Assembly: GCF_022559625.1 (NCBI RefSeq)
Contig: NZ_CP042288.1
Coordinates: 2,676,155-2,740,154 of the forward strand
DNA length: 64,000 nucleotides
DNA from: Aquisalinus flavus
GTDB lineage: Bacteria > Pseudomonadota > Alphaproteobacteria > Caulobacterales > Parvularculaceae
Direction of reading: 5' to 3'
Shown: positions 35,820 to 44,091 of the stretch, one piece after another
Position numbering within the stretch: position 1 is the first letter of the stretch
How the letters are laid out: every line of letters begins with the position of its first letter
Notes under the pieces: model-generated
What the model was told of the DNA's origin: nothing
The model's input: only the letters and a program-made list of their open reading frames with translations
Databases searched by the model: none
Program-made: the position numbers and the translations under genes

Positions 35820-36518
35820 TCAGCCCGCTTTGAGCAGTTTCGCCCAGAGCGGGCTTTCCATTTCCGCGATGAAGGCGGCATGGGCCGCTTTTTCCCCGTC
35901 ACTCAGTGACCGGTCGAGCGGGACCGGCCGCTGCAGCGCCTTGCCGCCAATCGAACCATCCTCCTCGCCGTCGCGCAGCGTGGTGAAATCAAGCCCGGCC
36001 TGCGCGCCGCCGGTCAGCTCGATATAGACCTCAGCCAAAAGACGGGAGTCGAGCAGTGCGCCGTGGCCGTGACGCTCGCGCTCCGCCGTGTCGATACCGA
36101 AGCGCGAACACAGCGCATCAAGAGAGGCCGGCGCGCCGGGGAATTTCCGCCGGGCGAGCTTCAGCGTGTCGATGACGCTGTTCGCCAGTGCCGGCAGGCC
36201 GCATTTCTTCAATTCATACTGGATGAAGCGCATGTCGAAGTCGGCGTTATGCGCGATCAGCTCCGCATCGGCGATGAACGCACAGAATGCCTTGCCGACG
36301 CTGTCATGGCCAAAAACCGGCTTATCCCTGAGGAAAGCCGCCGACAGGCCGTGGACGCGCTCGGCATCGGGCGGCATGTCACGTTCCGGGTTTATGTAGA
36401 CATGAAAGGAATTGCCCGTGATCGCGCCGCGCACCAGCTCGATCGCGCCGATCTCCACCACCCTGTGTTCACCGGGGTCGAAACCCGTCGTTTCCGTATC
36501 GAATATGATTTGCCGCAT
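35820..36518 (-). CDS. dnaQ: DNA polymerase III epsilon subunit (3'-5' exonuclease)
   Basis: 232 residues. Exo I is IIFDTETTGFDP, exo II IAHNADFDMRFI (about residue 100), exo III HGHGALLDSRLLAEVY, with the catalytic His before the last Asp. It proofreads replication as part of the Pol III core. It is the fourth gene of the minus-strand unit running away from oriC (PEP-synthase regulator, maf, aroE-coaE, dnaQ), the same order as at the Caulobacter origin. Confidence 0.96.
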   Translation of the reverse strand: MRQIIFDTETTGFDPGEHRVVEIGAIELVRGAITGNSFHVYINPERDMPPDAERVHGLSAAFLRDKPVFGHDSVGKAFCAFIADAELIAHNADFDMRFIQYELKKCGLPALANSVIDTLKLARRKFPGAPASLDALCSRFGIDTAERERHGHGALLDSRLLAEVYIELTGGAQAGLDFTTLRDGEEDGSIGGKALQRPVPLDRSLSDGEKAAHAAFIAEMESPLWAKLLKAG

Positions 36519-36578
36519 GGGACGATATCAGCATTGTTCGTTGGCAGCGGCAAGAAATACAGCCATGCCTGAAGGCCC

Positions 36579-38021
36579 TCAGTAAGCGTACTTTTCCAGA
36601 ATCAGCCGGTACACATCGCTGACCTCGGCGGCCGTTTCCTGCAGGGAAAGGTCGGTGCGGACGACATAGTCGGCGCGGGCGGTCTTCTCGGATTCTGGCA
36701 TCTGCCGCGCGACGATGGCGTTGAACTTTTCCCCGGTCATGCCGGGCCGATCCATCACGCGGCGGCGGCGCACCGCCTCGGCGGCAGTGACGACGACGAC
36801 TGCCTGAAACGGGGTCTCAAGATGCTTCTCGAACAGCAGCGGGATATCCATGACGCAGGCCAGGGCACCTGCCCGCTGGGCCCGCTCGAACGCCAGCGCC
36901 CTGTCCTGCGCGACCAGCGGATGAACGACCGCTTCGAGCGCCGGGAAATCGCCCGGGTTGGCGAGAAGATGTGCCGACAATTTGTCGCGCGAGACGGCAC
37001 CATTCTTGATGACATCGGGGAAAAGCTCCGAGACCGCCTCGACCGCCGCGCCACCCTCCGCGTAAAGACGATGAACCGCCTCATCGGCATTCCAGGTCTG
37101 CGCCCCGAGGCGGGCGAACATGTCTGCGACCGTCGACTTGCCCATGCCGATCGACCCGGTGAGCGCGATCGCGACCGGCGCAATACGGCCGAGCAACCGG
37201 TCTTCAAGGTGAGCCATGAGTTCAGGGGTAACGGTCGGCCTGATGCCCGTCCAGTGCTCGAATCCCGGGACGGCCTGATAGGCAAGCATGGCCAGGCCGT
37301 TGAACGTCTTGAGGCCGCGCGCCTTCGCGGCGGCGAGCAACGGCGTTTCCATCGGTGTGTAGATAATATCGGCGACGACCATGTGATCGGGCACCCCGGA
37401 AAGGTCGATCGCCAACGGCGGCTGACCATGCATCCCGAGGGATGTTGTGTTGACGATCAGATCGTAAGCGGAAAGATCCTGCACAAAATCAGACCAGTCG
37501 ACAACGGTCGACAGAAAGCCGAACCGGGCCGCCAGTGCCTCTGCCCGCTCGCGCGTCCGGTTGGTGACGTCAATCGTCTCGAACCCGGCCCGGTGAAGCG
37601 CCATGCACACAGCCGGCGCGGCGCCGCCTGCCCCCAGCACCAGGGCCCGGGTCTTGCGGTCCGGCTCGGCCGCCATCACCGCGGCATGGAAACCCTCTTC
37701 GTCGGTATTGTCGGCATGGACCCCGCCGCCGGAGAACACGAGCGTGTTTGCAACACCAAGCGCCTTGGCCCTGTCGCTTGCCGTATCGGCCGCCCGATAG
37801 GCGTTTTCCTTGTGCGGTATCGTTACATTGATACCAGTAAAGTCATCGCGCTTCAGCCGTGCGATCAGGCCGCGGAACTCTTCCTCGCCGCCCTCGCAAG
37901 GCAGGTGTTCATAGGACCCGGTGACGCCGTGCTCGCGCCGCCACCATGCATTGATTACCGGCGACAGGGAGTGGCCGACGGGCCAGCCTGCGATACCACC
38001 CCTGAACCGTGCCTGTGTCAT
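36579..38021 (-). CDS. aroE-coaE: Fused shikimate dehydrogenase - dephospho-CoA kinase
   Basis: One uninterrupted 480-residue frame. Residues 1 to about 275 are AroE: GWPVGHSLSP, INVTIPHKEN with the catalytic Lys, the NADP loop GAGGAAPAV, NTTSLGM and GLAMLAYQAVPGFEHWTG. From about residue 285 it is CoaE: the P-loop ALTGSIGMGKSTVA, WNADEAVHRLY, HPLVAQDRALAF and MDIPLLFEK. Only a short linker (LMAHLEDRLLGRIAP) joins them, with no stop or frameshift near 37150-37210. In relatives these are separate neighbouring genes. The halves catalyse unrelated steps: dehydroshikimate reduction and the last step of CoA synthesis. ATG 38021 overlaps the maf stop (TGATG). Confidence 0.92.
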   Translation of the reverse strand: MTQARFRGGIAGWPVGHSLSPVINAWWRREHGVTGSYEHLPCEGGEEEFRGLIARLKRDDFTGINVTIPHKENAYRAADTASDRAKALGVANTLVFSGGGVHADNTDEEGFHAAVMAAEPDRKTRALVLGAGGAAPAVCMALHRAGFETIDVTNRTRERAEALAARFGFLSTVVDWSDFVQDLSAYDLIVNTTSLGMHGQPPLAIDLSGVPDHMVVADIIYTPMETPLLAAAKARGLKTFNGLAMLAYQAVPGFEHWTGIRPTVTPELMAHLEDRLLGRIAPVAIALTGSIGMGKSTVADMFARLGAQTWNADEAVHRLYAEGGAAVEAVSELFPDVIKNGAVSRDKLSAHLLANPGDFPALEAVVHPLVAQDRALAFERAQRAGALACVMDIPLLFEKHLETPFQAVVVVTAAEAVRRRRVMDRPGMTGEKFNAIVARQMPESEKTARADYVVRTDLSLQETAAEVSDVYRLILEKYAY

Positions 38022-38617
38022 CAATACTCCAGCTGCTTCTGCTCGCGCAGGAAAGCGAGCAGCGGCAGCAAAGGCAAGCCCAGGATCGAGAAATAGTTAC
38101 CATGGACCTGATGGAACAGGCGCGCGCCGATGCTCTCGAGCTGGTAGGCCCCGACCGAAGACAGGATTTCCTCGCCCGCTTCGGCAAGATATCTGTCGAT
38201 GGTATCATCGCTCAGTGTACACATGGTCAATGTCGGATAGTCGATGACCTGCCAGAGTATGGTTTGCCCCCGCGCAATGCAGGCCGCGCTGTAAAGCGTG
38301 TGCTTGCGGCCCGAGAATTCCCTCAGCCTGGCGCGCGCCTCGTCCATGTCGACGGGCTTGTCATAGAGATGGCCATCGAGACCGAGGACCTGGTCGGCGC
38401 CGATGACATAGGCGTCCGGATGGTTGCGGCTCACAGAAAGGGCCTTGGCTTCGGCGAGCCGCATGGCGATATCGCGCAAATCGTCGCCATCGCCCAGACA
38501 TCTTCGCTTGATCGCAGCCTCGTCGACTTCGCTCGGCACGATGTCGAACGGCACGCCGGCATTGCGCAGCATCTGCGCCCTGATCCAGCTGCCGGAAGCG
38601 AGGATGATCCTGCTCAT
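38021..38617 (-). CDS. maf: Maf family nucleoside-triphosphate pyrophosphatase
   Basis: 198 residues. IILASGSWIRAQMLRNAGVPF is the Maf N-terminal loop, with VIGADQVLGLDG and LYDKP as further signatures. Maf proteins hydrolyse non-canonical or particular nucleotides and have been linked to septation control. The stop overlaps the aroE-coaE start by one base. It is the second gene from the origin on this side, as in Caulobacter. Confidence 0.93.
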   Translation of the reverse strand: MSRIILASGSWIRAQMLRNAGVPFDIVPSEVDEAAIKRRCLGDGDDLRDIAMRLAEAKALSVSRNHPDAYVIGADQVLGLDGHLYDKPVDMDEARARLREFSGRKHTLYSAACIARGQTILWQVIDYPTLTMCTLSDDTIDRYLAEAGEEILSSVGAYQLESIGARLFHQVHGNYFSILGLPLLPLLAFLREQKQLEY

Positions 38618-38642
38618 GATATCCGTCCCGATCTGTCTGGCT

Positions 38643-39497
38643 TTAATCGTGGCCGGCTCGTTTTGCCGACAATTTCGAAATGATCTGAGCCGCGGTTTCT
38701 TCGACGGATCGGCGGGTGACGTCGATCACCGGCCAGCCCTTGCGCAGGAACAGGCGCTTTGCCCGCGTGACTTCCTGGCGCACGGCGGACGCATCGGAAT
38801 ATTCCATCGCCTGCTGCTGATCGAGATTTTTCAGGCGGCTTTCCCGGATCTGCACCAGGCGGTCCGGGCTCGCGGTCAGACCGATAACCAGCGGCTTTTT
38901 CAGGGTTTCCAGTTCCGGCGGATGATCATTGGTCGGCACCAGCGGCACGTTCGCTGCCTTGACCCCGCGATTGGCGAGATACATGCAGGTCGGGGTCTTG
39001 GAGGTCCGACTGACCCCGACGAGGACGACATCGGCGGATTCCAGATCCCACAGCATCTGACCGTCATCATGGGCGAGGGTATAGTCGAGCGCGGCGATGC
39101 GCTGGAAGTAGTTCTCGTCCAGAGTATGTTGGGCCGCGATTTGCATGGTCTGTTCGAGACCAAGATAGCTGGCAAAAGCGTTGAGCAGCGGGTTCAGCAC
39201 CGGTATGGCCGGCAATTGCAGCTCGGCGGACTTCACCTCGAGATGCCGACGCAGGGCAGGGTCGGCAATCGTGTACAGAATAATCCCCGGCGAACTCTCG
39301 ATCCGGGCCAGCACCTCGTTCATCTGCTTGCGCGTGCGCACCAGCGTCGAGACATGCTCCAGCGGGCTGGCGCCCTCAAAGCGTGCCGCCGTTGCCTTGA
39401 GCATGGTACTAAGTGTCTCTCCGGTCGAATCGGAGACCAGATGAACGTGAAAATATATCTTGCCGGGCGCTGCCGGGCTGGCGGCTGCTTCTGCCAT
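38643..39497 (-). CDS. Pyruvate, phosphate (water) dikinase regulatory protein, DUF299 family
   Basis: 284 residues. HLVSDSTGETLSTMLKA opens the family and VLVGVSRTSKTPTCMYLANRG (about residue 150) is its P-loop-like ADP-binding segment. These bifunctional kinase/pyrophosphorylases switch PEP synthase or pyruvate phosphate dikinase on and off. It is the RP001/CC_0001-type gene that flanks the alphaproteobacterial origin. ATG 39497 coincides with the edge of a perfect DnaA box, so initiation events could affect its promoter. Confidence 0.93.
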   Translation of the reverse strand: MAEAAASPAAPGKIYFHVHLVSDSTGETLSTMLKATAARFEGASPLEHVSTLVRTRKQMNEVLARIESSPGIILYTIADPALRRHLEVKSAELQLPAIPVLNPLLNAFASYLGLEQTMQIAAQHTLDENYFQRIAALDYTLAHDDGQMLWDLESADVVLVGVSRTSKTPTCMYLANRGVKAANVPLVPTNDHPPELETLKKPLVIGLTASPDRLVQIRESRLKNLDQQQAMEYSDASAVRQEVTRAKRLFLRKGWPVIDVTRRSVEETAAQIISKLSAKRAGHD

Positions 39498-39505
39498 GTG
39501 GATAA
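39497..39505 (-). promoter_or_regulatory. Perfect DnaA box
   Basis: TGTGGATAA on the plus strand, which is TTATCCACA on the minus strand, the strict DnaA consensus. It touches the start codon of the DUF299 gene and marks the left edge of the proposed origin. Confidence 0.75.
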
Positions 39506-39619
39506 AACCTCTATCTCTCCCCGATACAAGTCTCGCCACCATACGCCCAAAGCGCCGAGCCCACAAAGGGAAGAATCATTCCCGTGTTTCACCAGAACAA
39601 GTCTGTCCCCAGTCATACC

Positions 39620-39648
39620 GGGGTAAATGGCACGGCGTGTTTTACCCC
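39620..39648. repeat. Inverted repeat inside oriC
   Basis: GGGGTAAA (39620-39627) and TTTACCCC (39641-39648) form a perfect 8-bp stem with a 13-base loop in the left half of the proposed origin. No T-tract follows, so it is more likely structural or a protein-binding dyad than a terminator. Confidence 0.6.
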
Positions 39649-39693
39649 AGATCTTTCTCACAGCCCGGGTAGGGCCTGTCATACTGGTAATGC

Positions 39694-39708
39694 TTAACGA
39701 AAGATGAA
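39694..39708. promoter_or_regulatory. Candidate degenerate CtrA site
   Basis: TTAACGAAAGATGAA fits TTAA-N7-TTAA with one mismatch (TGAA). It lies between the inverted repeat and the DnaA-like boxes. Caulobacter CtrA binds several such sites in its origin. Confidence 0.45.
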
Positions 39709-39758
39709 TTTCCACAATGTCCACGCATATGGGCGGACTGTGCGGAAGTTGTGGATTG
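39708..39758. promoter_or_regulatory. Pair of weak DnaA-like boxes
   Basis: ATTTCCACA (39708-39716, plus) and TGTGGATTG (39750-39758, so CAATCCACA on the minus strand) each match the DnaA consensus at seven of nine positions. They face each other across 33 bases. Weak boxes of this kind are common in alphaproteobacterial origins. Confidence 0.45.
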
Positions 39759-39865
39759 TGGTTGGAATCCGGAGAGGGGACTGATAATCAACAAAGCCCA
39801 CAGGCTTATGAGTCTGATTAGATATATCTCCCGAGCAGAGATCATTCAGGCTAGCGGCAAGACCC

Positions 39866-39880
39866 TTAAGAAAGACTTAA
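39866..39880. promoter_or_regulatory. Perfect CtrA box before hemE
   Basis: TTAA-GAAAGAC-TTAA is an exact TTAA-N7-TTAA motif ending four bases before the hemE GTG. In Caulobacter, CtrA bound at the hemE side of the origin represses both the hemE promoter and replication initiation. The placement here is nearly at the start codon, so it would cover the ribosome site region in DNA and block early elongation or a very close promoter. Confidence 0.75.
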
Positions 39881-39884
39881 TACC

Positions 39885-40904
39885 GTGCATGAGGCAATTT
39901 TTCTGAAGGCTCTTCGAGGCGAAGCGTGTCATCCGCATCCGGTGTGGTTCATGCGTCAGGCCGGTCGCTATCTTCCCGAATACAGGGCCGTGCGGGAAAA
40001 GGCCGGATCGTTTCTCGATCTGTGCTTTTCCCCGGAGATGGCAGCAGACGTGACGCTGCAACCGATCAGGCGGTATGACCTCGATGCCGCGATCCTGTTT
40101 GCCGATATCCTGTTGATGCCGATGGTTCTGGGGCAGGACCTGGCCTTCGAAAGCGGCGAAGGGCCGAAACTGTCGCCTGCCCTCGGGAGCAGCGAATTCG
40201 ACCCATCCCTTTTGAGGAACATGGATATTGTCGCGCCGGTTTATGAGACCGTCCGTCTCGTGCGTGCTGGCCTGGCCAAGGAGAAGGCCCTGATAGGCTT
40301 TGCCGGGGCACCATGGACGGTAGCGACCTACATGATCGCTGGTCATGGGGTGAAGGACACGGCAGCCCTGCGCCGGTTTGCCTATGATCAGCCCGATCGT
40401 TTTGCCGCGCTGATCTCCGCCCTGGAGGATGTCACCATCGAGTATCTTTGCGGCCAGGTCGCGGCCGGTGCCGATGCGCTGCAGCTTTTCGAGAGCTGGG
40501 CGAGCGGTCTGCCGGCGGATTTCGTTCGGCAATGGTGCCTCGCACCAGCGGCCCGGATCGCTGGCGCAGTGAAGAAGCGCCATCCGGGAGTGCCGGTGCT
40601 GGCATTTCCAAAAGGCGCCGGTAGCCTCTATCTCGACTTTGCCGCAGAGCCGGTATTCGATGGCCTCAGCCTCGGGACGGAAGTCGACTGGCAATGGGCG
40701 CGGGACAATCTCTCGGCAAAGACCCTGCAAGGGGGCCTCGACCCGCTGCTCGTCGCAGCCGGCGGCGATGGAATGCGCGATGCCGCACGGCGTCTGAGGG
40801 ACACTTTTGCCGGGTCGCCCTATATTTTCAATCTGGGGCATGGTTTCGTGCCGGATACGCCACCAGAGAATGTCGCCGAGCTGGTATCCATCATTCGCGA
40901 ATAA
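39885..40904 (+). CDS. hemE: Uroporphyrinogen decarboxylase
   Basis: 339 residues. Decarboxylates uroporphyrinogen III to coproporphyrinogen III in heme synthesis. PVWFMRQAGRYLPEYR near residue 24 is the substrate-binding signature, with FAGAPWTVATYMIAG and the C-terminal YIFNLGHGFVPDTPPENV. The start is GTG 39885, which matches the family N-terminus (HEAIFLKALRGE). hemE is the right-hand flank of the origin in Caulobacter, and hemJ follows after 29 bases. Confidence 0.97.
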   Translation: MHEAIFLKALRGEACHPHPVWFMRQAGRYLPEYRAVREKAGSFLDLCFSPEMAADVTLQPIRRYDLDAAILFADILLMPMVLGQDLAFESGEGPKLSPALGSSEFDPSLLRNMDIVAPVYETVRLVRAGLAKEKALIGFAGAPWTVATYMIAGHGVKDTAALRRFAYDQPDRFAALISALEDVTIEYLCGQVAAGADALQLFESWASGLPADFVRQWCLAPAARIAGAVKKRHPGVPVLAFPKGAGSLYLDFAAEPVFDGLSLGTEVDWQWARDNLSAKTLQGGLDPLLVAAGGDGMRDAARRLRDTFAGSPYIFNLGHGFVPDTPPENVAELVSIIRE

Positions 40905-40933
40905 TGGCGGGTATCGTTCCGGAGGGGAAATAA

Positions 40934-41377
40934 ATGGATTTTCTGCTGCCTTTCTACAACTGGATCAAGGTTCTGCATCTCCTGTCGGTGGTCGCGTGGA
41001 TGGCGGCGATGTTGTATCTGCCGCGGCTGTTCATCTACCACCACCAGTCGGAAAAGGGCGGTGAGGCGGAGACCCTTTTCATCCAGATGGAACGGCGCCT
41101 GCTGAAAGGAATCATGACCCCGTCGATGATCGCGACCTGGGTGTTTGGCCTGTTGCTGATCGGTGCCATGCCGGCCTATGGCGCGGAGCCCTGGTTTATC
41201 ATCAAGTTTCTGTTCGTTATCGCGATGTCGGGCGTGCACGGTTTCTATTCGGCGTCATACAAGAAATTTGCGTCAGGCGAGCGTCCGAGAACGCAGAAGT
41301 TCTGGCGCATTCTTAACGAGGTGCCATTCGTGTTCCTCATCATCATTGCCATCATGGTGCTCGTGAAACCGTTCTGA
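40934..41377 (+). CDS. hemJ: Protoporphyrinogen oxidase HemJ
   Basis: 147 residues, four membrane helices. WIKVLHLLSVVAWMAAMLYLPRLFIYH contains the conserved His of HemJ, and IKFLFVIAMSGVHGFYSASYKKFASGERPRTQKFWRILNEVPFVFL matches the second half of the family. It oxidises protoporphyrinogen IX, the step before ferrochelatase. GGAGGGG lies upstream of the ATG. hemE and hemJ form a short unit running away from the origin, followed by rho. Confidence 0.95.
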   Translation: MDFLLPFYNWIKVLHLLSVVAWMAAMLYLPRLFIYHHQSEKGGEAETLFIQMERRLLKGIMTPSMIATWVFGLLLIGAMPAYGAEPWFIIKFLFVIAMSGVHGFYSASYKKFASGERPRTQKFWRILNEVPFVFLIIIAIMVLVKPF

Positions 41378-41512
41378 TCGCGATTGACGGGCGCTCATAC
41401 AGTTTGCTATTCTGTCAACTCAGCGTCCTGCTGTTTTTGCGTTTCCCACCATCTTTGGTCCCACCTCGCGTCACGCAACGCCCCACCTTCTCACCACAGG
41501 TCTCTCTCTATC

Positions 41513-42784
41513 ATGATGCCCGACAAGATCACGCTTGATGAACTCAAAGCGAAATCGCCGACCGAACTCCTGACATTTGCCGACTCTGTCGGCGTCGAAA
41601 ACGCCTCTGCCCTGCGCAAGCAGGAGCTCTTGTTCATCACCCTGAAGCAGCTTGCTGAACATGACGTCGAGATAGAAGCCGGCGGCGTTCTGGAAATTCT
41701 GCCTGATGGTTTCGGTTTTCTCCGCTCGCCGGATGCAAACTATCTGGCTGGCCCGGATGACATCTATGTCTCGCCCTCGCAGATCCGTAAATTCGCGTTG
41801 AAAACGGGCGACACCGTCATTGGCGAAATCCGCTCACCGAAGGATGGCGAGCGCTATTTCGCGCTGACCAAGGTGTCGACGATCAATTTCGAGGATCCTG
41901 AAAAAGTCCGCCACAAGGTCCATTTTGACAATCTGACACCGCTTTATCCAGATCAGCGGCTGAAAATGGAAGTTGAGGGCAAGGAGGGAAAGGACCTTTC
42001 CTCGCGCGTGATCGACATTGTCGCGCCGCTCGGCAAGGGCCAGCGCGGCCTGATCGTCGCACCGCCGCGGACCGGCAAGACCGTGCTGCTGCAAAACATA
42101 GCCCATGCGATCACGACCAACCACCCGGAATGCTATCTGATCGTTCTGCTGATCGACGAGCGCCCGGAGGAGGTCACTGATATGCAACGCTCGGTCAAGG
42201 GCGAGGTCGTCTCCTCGACCTTCGACGAGCCGGCCGCGCGCCACGTTGCGGTATCGGAAATGGTGATCGAGAAGGCCAAACGCCTGGTCGAACATGGCCG
42301 CGATGTTGTCATCCTGCTCGATTCTATCACCCGGCTTGGCCGCGCCTACAACACCGTCGTGCCGAGCTCCGGCAAGGTCCTGACCGGCGGTGTCGATGCC
42401 AACGCCCTGCAACGGCCGAAGCGGTTCTTCGGTGCCGCGCGGAATATCGAGGAAGGCGGCTCGCTGACCATCATCGCGACCGCGCTGATCGATACCGGAT
42501 CGAAAATGGACGAGGTCGTGTTCGAGGAATTCAAGGGTACCGGTAACTCCGAGATCGTGCTCGACCGCAAGGTTGCCGACAAGCGGACCTTCCCGGCCAT
42601 CGATATCGGCAAGTCGGGGACACGGAAGGAAGACCTGCTCATGTCCAAGTCGGAGCTTCAGAAAGTCTTCGTCCTGCGCCGCATCCTGTCGCCGATGGGC
42701 ACGACCGACTCGATCGAGTTCCTGCTCGACAAGCTGCGCCAGACCAAGACCAATGGCGATTTCTTCGACTCGATGAATACCTGA
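41513..42784 (+). CDS. rho: Transcription termination factor Rho
   Basis: 423 residues. The RNA-binding N-domain ([36 protein letters not shown]) and cold-shock-like fold ([43 protein letters not shown]) precede the ATPase with Walker [14 protein letters not shown] (about residue 180), [16 protein letters not shown] and the R-loop region [12 protein letters not shown]. It is a hexameric RNA helicase that ends transcription. Two ATGs (41513, 41516) are possible; the 135-base leader after hemJ is open in the rho frame for 43 codons but lacks a ribosome site. A strong intrinsic terminator follows. Confidence 0.97.
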   Translation: MMPDKITLDELKAKSPTELLTFADSVGVENASALRKQELLFITLKQLAEHDVEIEAGGVLEILPDGFGFLRSPDANYLAGPDDIYVSPSQIRKFALKTGDTVIGEIRSPKDGERYFALTKVSTINFEDPEKVRHKVHFDNLTPLYPDQRLKMEVEGKEGKDLSSRVIDIVAPLGKGQRGLIVAPPRTGKTVLLQNIAHAITTNHPECYLIVLLIDERPEEVTDMQRSVKGEVVSSTFDEPAARHVAVSEMVIEKAKRLVEHGRDVVILLDSITRLGRAYNTVVPSSGKVLTGGVDANALQRPKRFFGAARNIEEGGSLTIIATALIDTGSKMDEVVFEEFKGTGNSEIVLDRKVADKRTFPAIDIGKSGTRKEDLLMSKSELQKVFVLRRILSPMGTTDSIEFLLDKLRQTKTNGDFFDSMNT

Positions 42785-42789
42785 GAGGG

Positions 42790-43725
42790 CTATTCTCTTT
42801 CGATAACACCACAAGCCGGGCTGGCAGTTTTCAGCCCGGCTTTTTTCATGGCATTGTAGGCTGCGATGGGCTGGTCGGTCGCGATGATGTCGACCCCGGC
42901 GCGGGCAAGATCGGCGTAATAGTCATACGCGCCCGTGGCCGCGAGACGGTTGTCGATGGAATCTCTTCCACCAAGCGTTCCGAAGATAACCTCGACATCC
43001 GCAGCATTGAGTTCATCGAAGACTTTCGTGTCGGGCTCGGTATACCCGGTCCAGCCGAGCAGGCGGTCAGCCGGGACGTCGATCAGATCGAGATCGCCCG
43101 GATCATCGAGTGTCGCGGAAATCATTGCGTGCGGATGGAGGCGATGCAGTTTCTCGGCCTGGGCGCTGGTATAGGCAATATAGATAATCCGGTCGGTTGC
43201 ACCTGCCTGTTTGACGGCTGCGACGACATCGTCGTAGTCGACCGCGCGCTTGATATCGAGCTCGAGAATGGTCTTGCCCTCAGCCCAGGCGAGGGCGCTG
43301 GCGAGGGTGGGGGGCGAGTCATACCGGGTTCCGTCCGGTCCTTCCACTGTCAGCGTACTGATGTAATGCCAGTTCCGGTCGGCGATCGCACCGGTTCCCG
43401 TGGTCGTCCGCTCGAGCGTGTCGTCATGCATCAGGAAGAGGACGCCATCGGCAGAGACATTGACATCCACCTCCATCAGCGCCGGCACCTCGGCAAGGAT
43501 CATTTCCATGCCAGCGATCGAATTCTCGACGGTGCCGCCGCGATGGGCGGCAACAAGGGTGACGCCTTCGCCTTCAAGGCAGTCGAAAAAGCCGTTAAGA
43601 CCGGTGCCCGGGACGAGCGTGCTGCCTGAAAAGTCTGAACGGGCAGGGGCGTCCGTTTCCGCGCATCCCGTAATCAGGAGGCCGATAAGTGCTGCTGCAG
43701 CTACATCGTTTCTGAAGGAAAACAA
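42790..43725 (-). CDS. Glycerophosphodiester phosphodiesterase family lipoprotein
   Basis: 311 residues. TTG 43725 (MFSFRNDVAAAALIGLLITGC) is chosen because GGAGA lies eight bases upstream and it gives a proper lipoprotein signal with lipobox ITGC; the frame continues upstream but would run across two other genes. The catalytic HRG is in LVAAHRGGTVENSIAG (about residue 60), with the metal ligands in LMEVDVNVSADGVLFLMHDDTLERTT. It should hydrolyse glycerophosphodiesters from lipid turnover at the envelope. Its last 19 codons contain the rho terminator on the other strand. It is an insertion between rho and the mnmE group. Confidence 0.88.
   Translation of the reverse strand: MFSFRNDVAAAALIGLLITGCAETDAPARSDFSGSTLVPGTGLNGFFDCLEGEGVTLVAAHRGGTVENSIAGMEMILAEVPALMEVDVNVSADGVLFLMHDDTLERTTTGTGAIADRNWHYISTLTVEGPDGTRYDSPPTLASALAWAEGKTILELDIKRAVDYDDVVAAVKQAGATDRIIYIAYTSAQAEKLHRLHPHAMISATLDDPGDLDLIDVPADRLLGWTGYTEPDTKVFDELNAADVEVIFGTLGGRDSIDNRLAATGAYDYYADLARAGVDIIATDQPIAAYNAMKKAGLKTASPACGVIERE
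42813..42846 (+). terminator. rho: Intrinsic terminator of rho, inside the convergent phosphodiesterase gene
   Basis: AAGCCGGGCTG (42813-42823) and CAGCCCGGCTT (42832-42842) form a perfect 11-bp stem with an 8-base loop, followed by a run of T (42841-42846). It begins 29 bases after the rho stop. The sequence codes MKKAGLKTASPACG on the minus strand, so terminator and protein tail share the DNA. Confidence 0.88.
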
Positions 43726-43836
43726 TCTATTTCTCCGGATGTGACTGTGGTGCGACTGATTTATACGGATTGATTGTGACAGTGACCTGAACTCATGCCA
43801 TATCGTTTGCCTTAGAGCATGTAAGGAGAAGACGCG

Positions 43837-44091
43837 ATGAAATTCACCGTCAATGTCGAATGCACCCCGGTCGAGGCGCGCCAGTTCATGGGACTTCCCG
43901 ATGTGACCAGCATCAATGAGACGTTCATGAACAGCCTCGAGGAAAAGACCAGAGATAATATCGACACCATCACCGACCCGCACAAATATTTCGAGAACAT
44001 GATGACCATGGGCGGCAAGAATTTCGAGACCATGCAGGCGATGTTCGCGGCGATGATGTCTGGCGGTACCTCCGGAAAGCATGACAATTAG
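43837..44091 (+). CDS. DUF6489-type small protein upstream of mnmE
   Basis: 84 residues: MKFTVNVECTPVEARQFMGLPDVTSINETFMNSLEEK, then a Met-rich C-terminal part (FENMMTMGGKNFETMQAMFAAMMSGG). Short proteins with this start lie directly before mnmE in several alphaproteobacterial groups and are classified as DUF6489; their role is unknown. It overlaps mnmE by 11 bases, so translation is probably coupled. ATG 43837 follows AAGGAGAAG. Confidence 0.8.
   Translation: MKFTVNVECTPVEARQFMGLPDVTSINETFMNSLEEKTRDNIDTITDPHKYFENMMTMGGKNFETMQAMFAAMMSGGTSGKHDN

Larger units (their letters stand above)
39498..39884. other. Probable chromosomal replication origin (oriC), between the DUF299 gene and hemE
   Basis: A 387-base non-coding gap, the only one above 300 bases in the window. 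Its flanking genes are those of the Caulobacter origin. It contains a perfect DnaA box at its left edge (39497-39505), ATCCACA-core matches at 39708-39716 and 39750-39758, three GANTC methylation sites (39573, 39765, 39810), a perfect CtrA box (39866-39880), a one-mismatch CtrA-like site (39694-39708), an 8-bp hairpin (39620-39648) and an AT-rich palindrome AGATATATCT (39820-39829) that may be part of the unwinding region. Gene order plus sites make this strong, but origin function is inferred. Confidence 0.75.

Noticed and set aside
39568..39583. Short inverted repeat GGGAA-GAATCA-TTCCC in oriC
   Set aside because: A 5-bp stem is expected often by chance and carries no further support beyond the GANTC in its loop.
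39585..39600. Half parS-like sequence TGTTTCACCAGAACAA inside oriC
   Set aside because: Only 12 of 16 bases match and the right half of the palindrome is broken; the three good parS sites are elsewhere.
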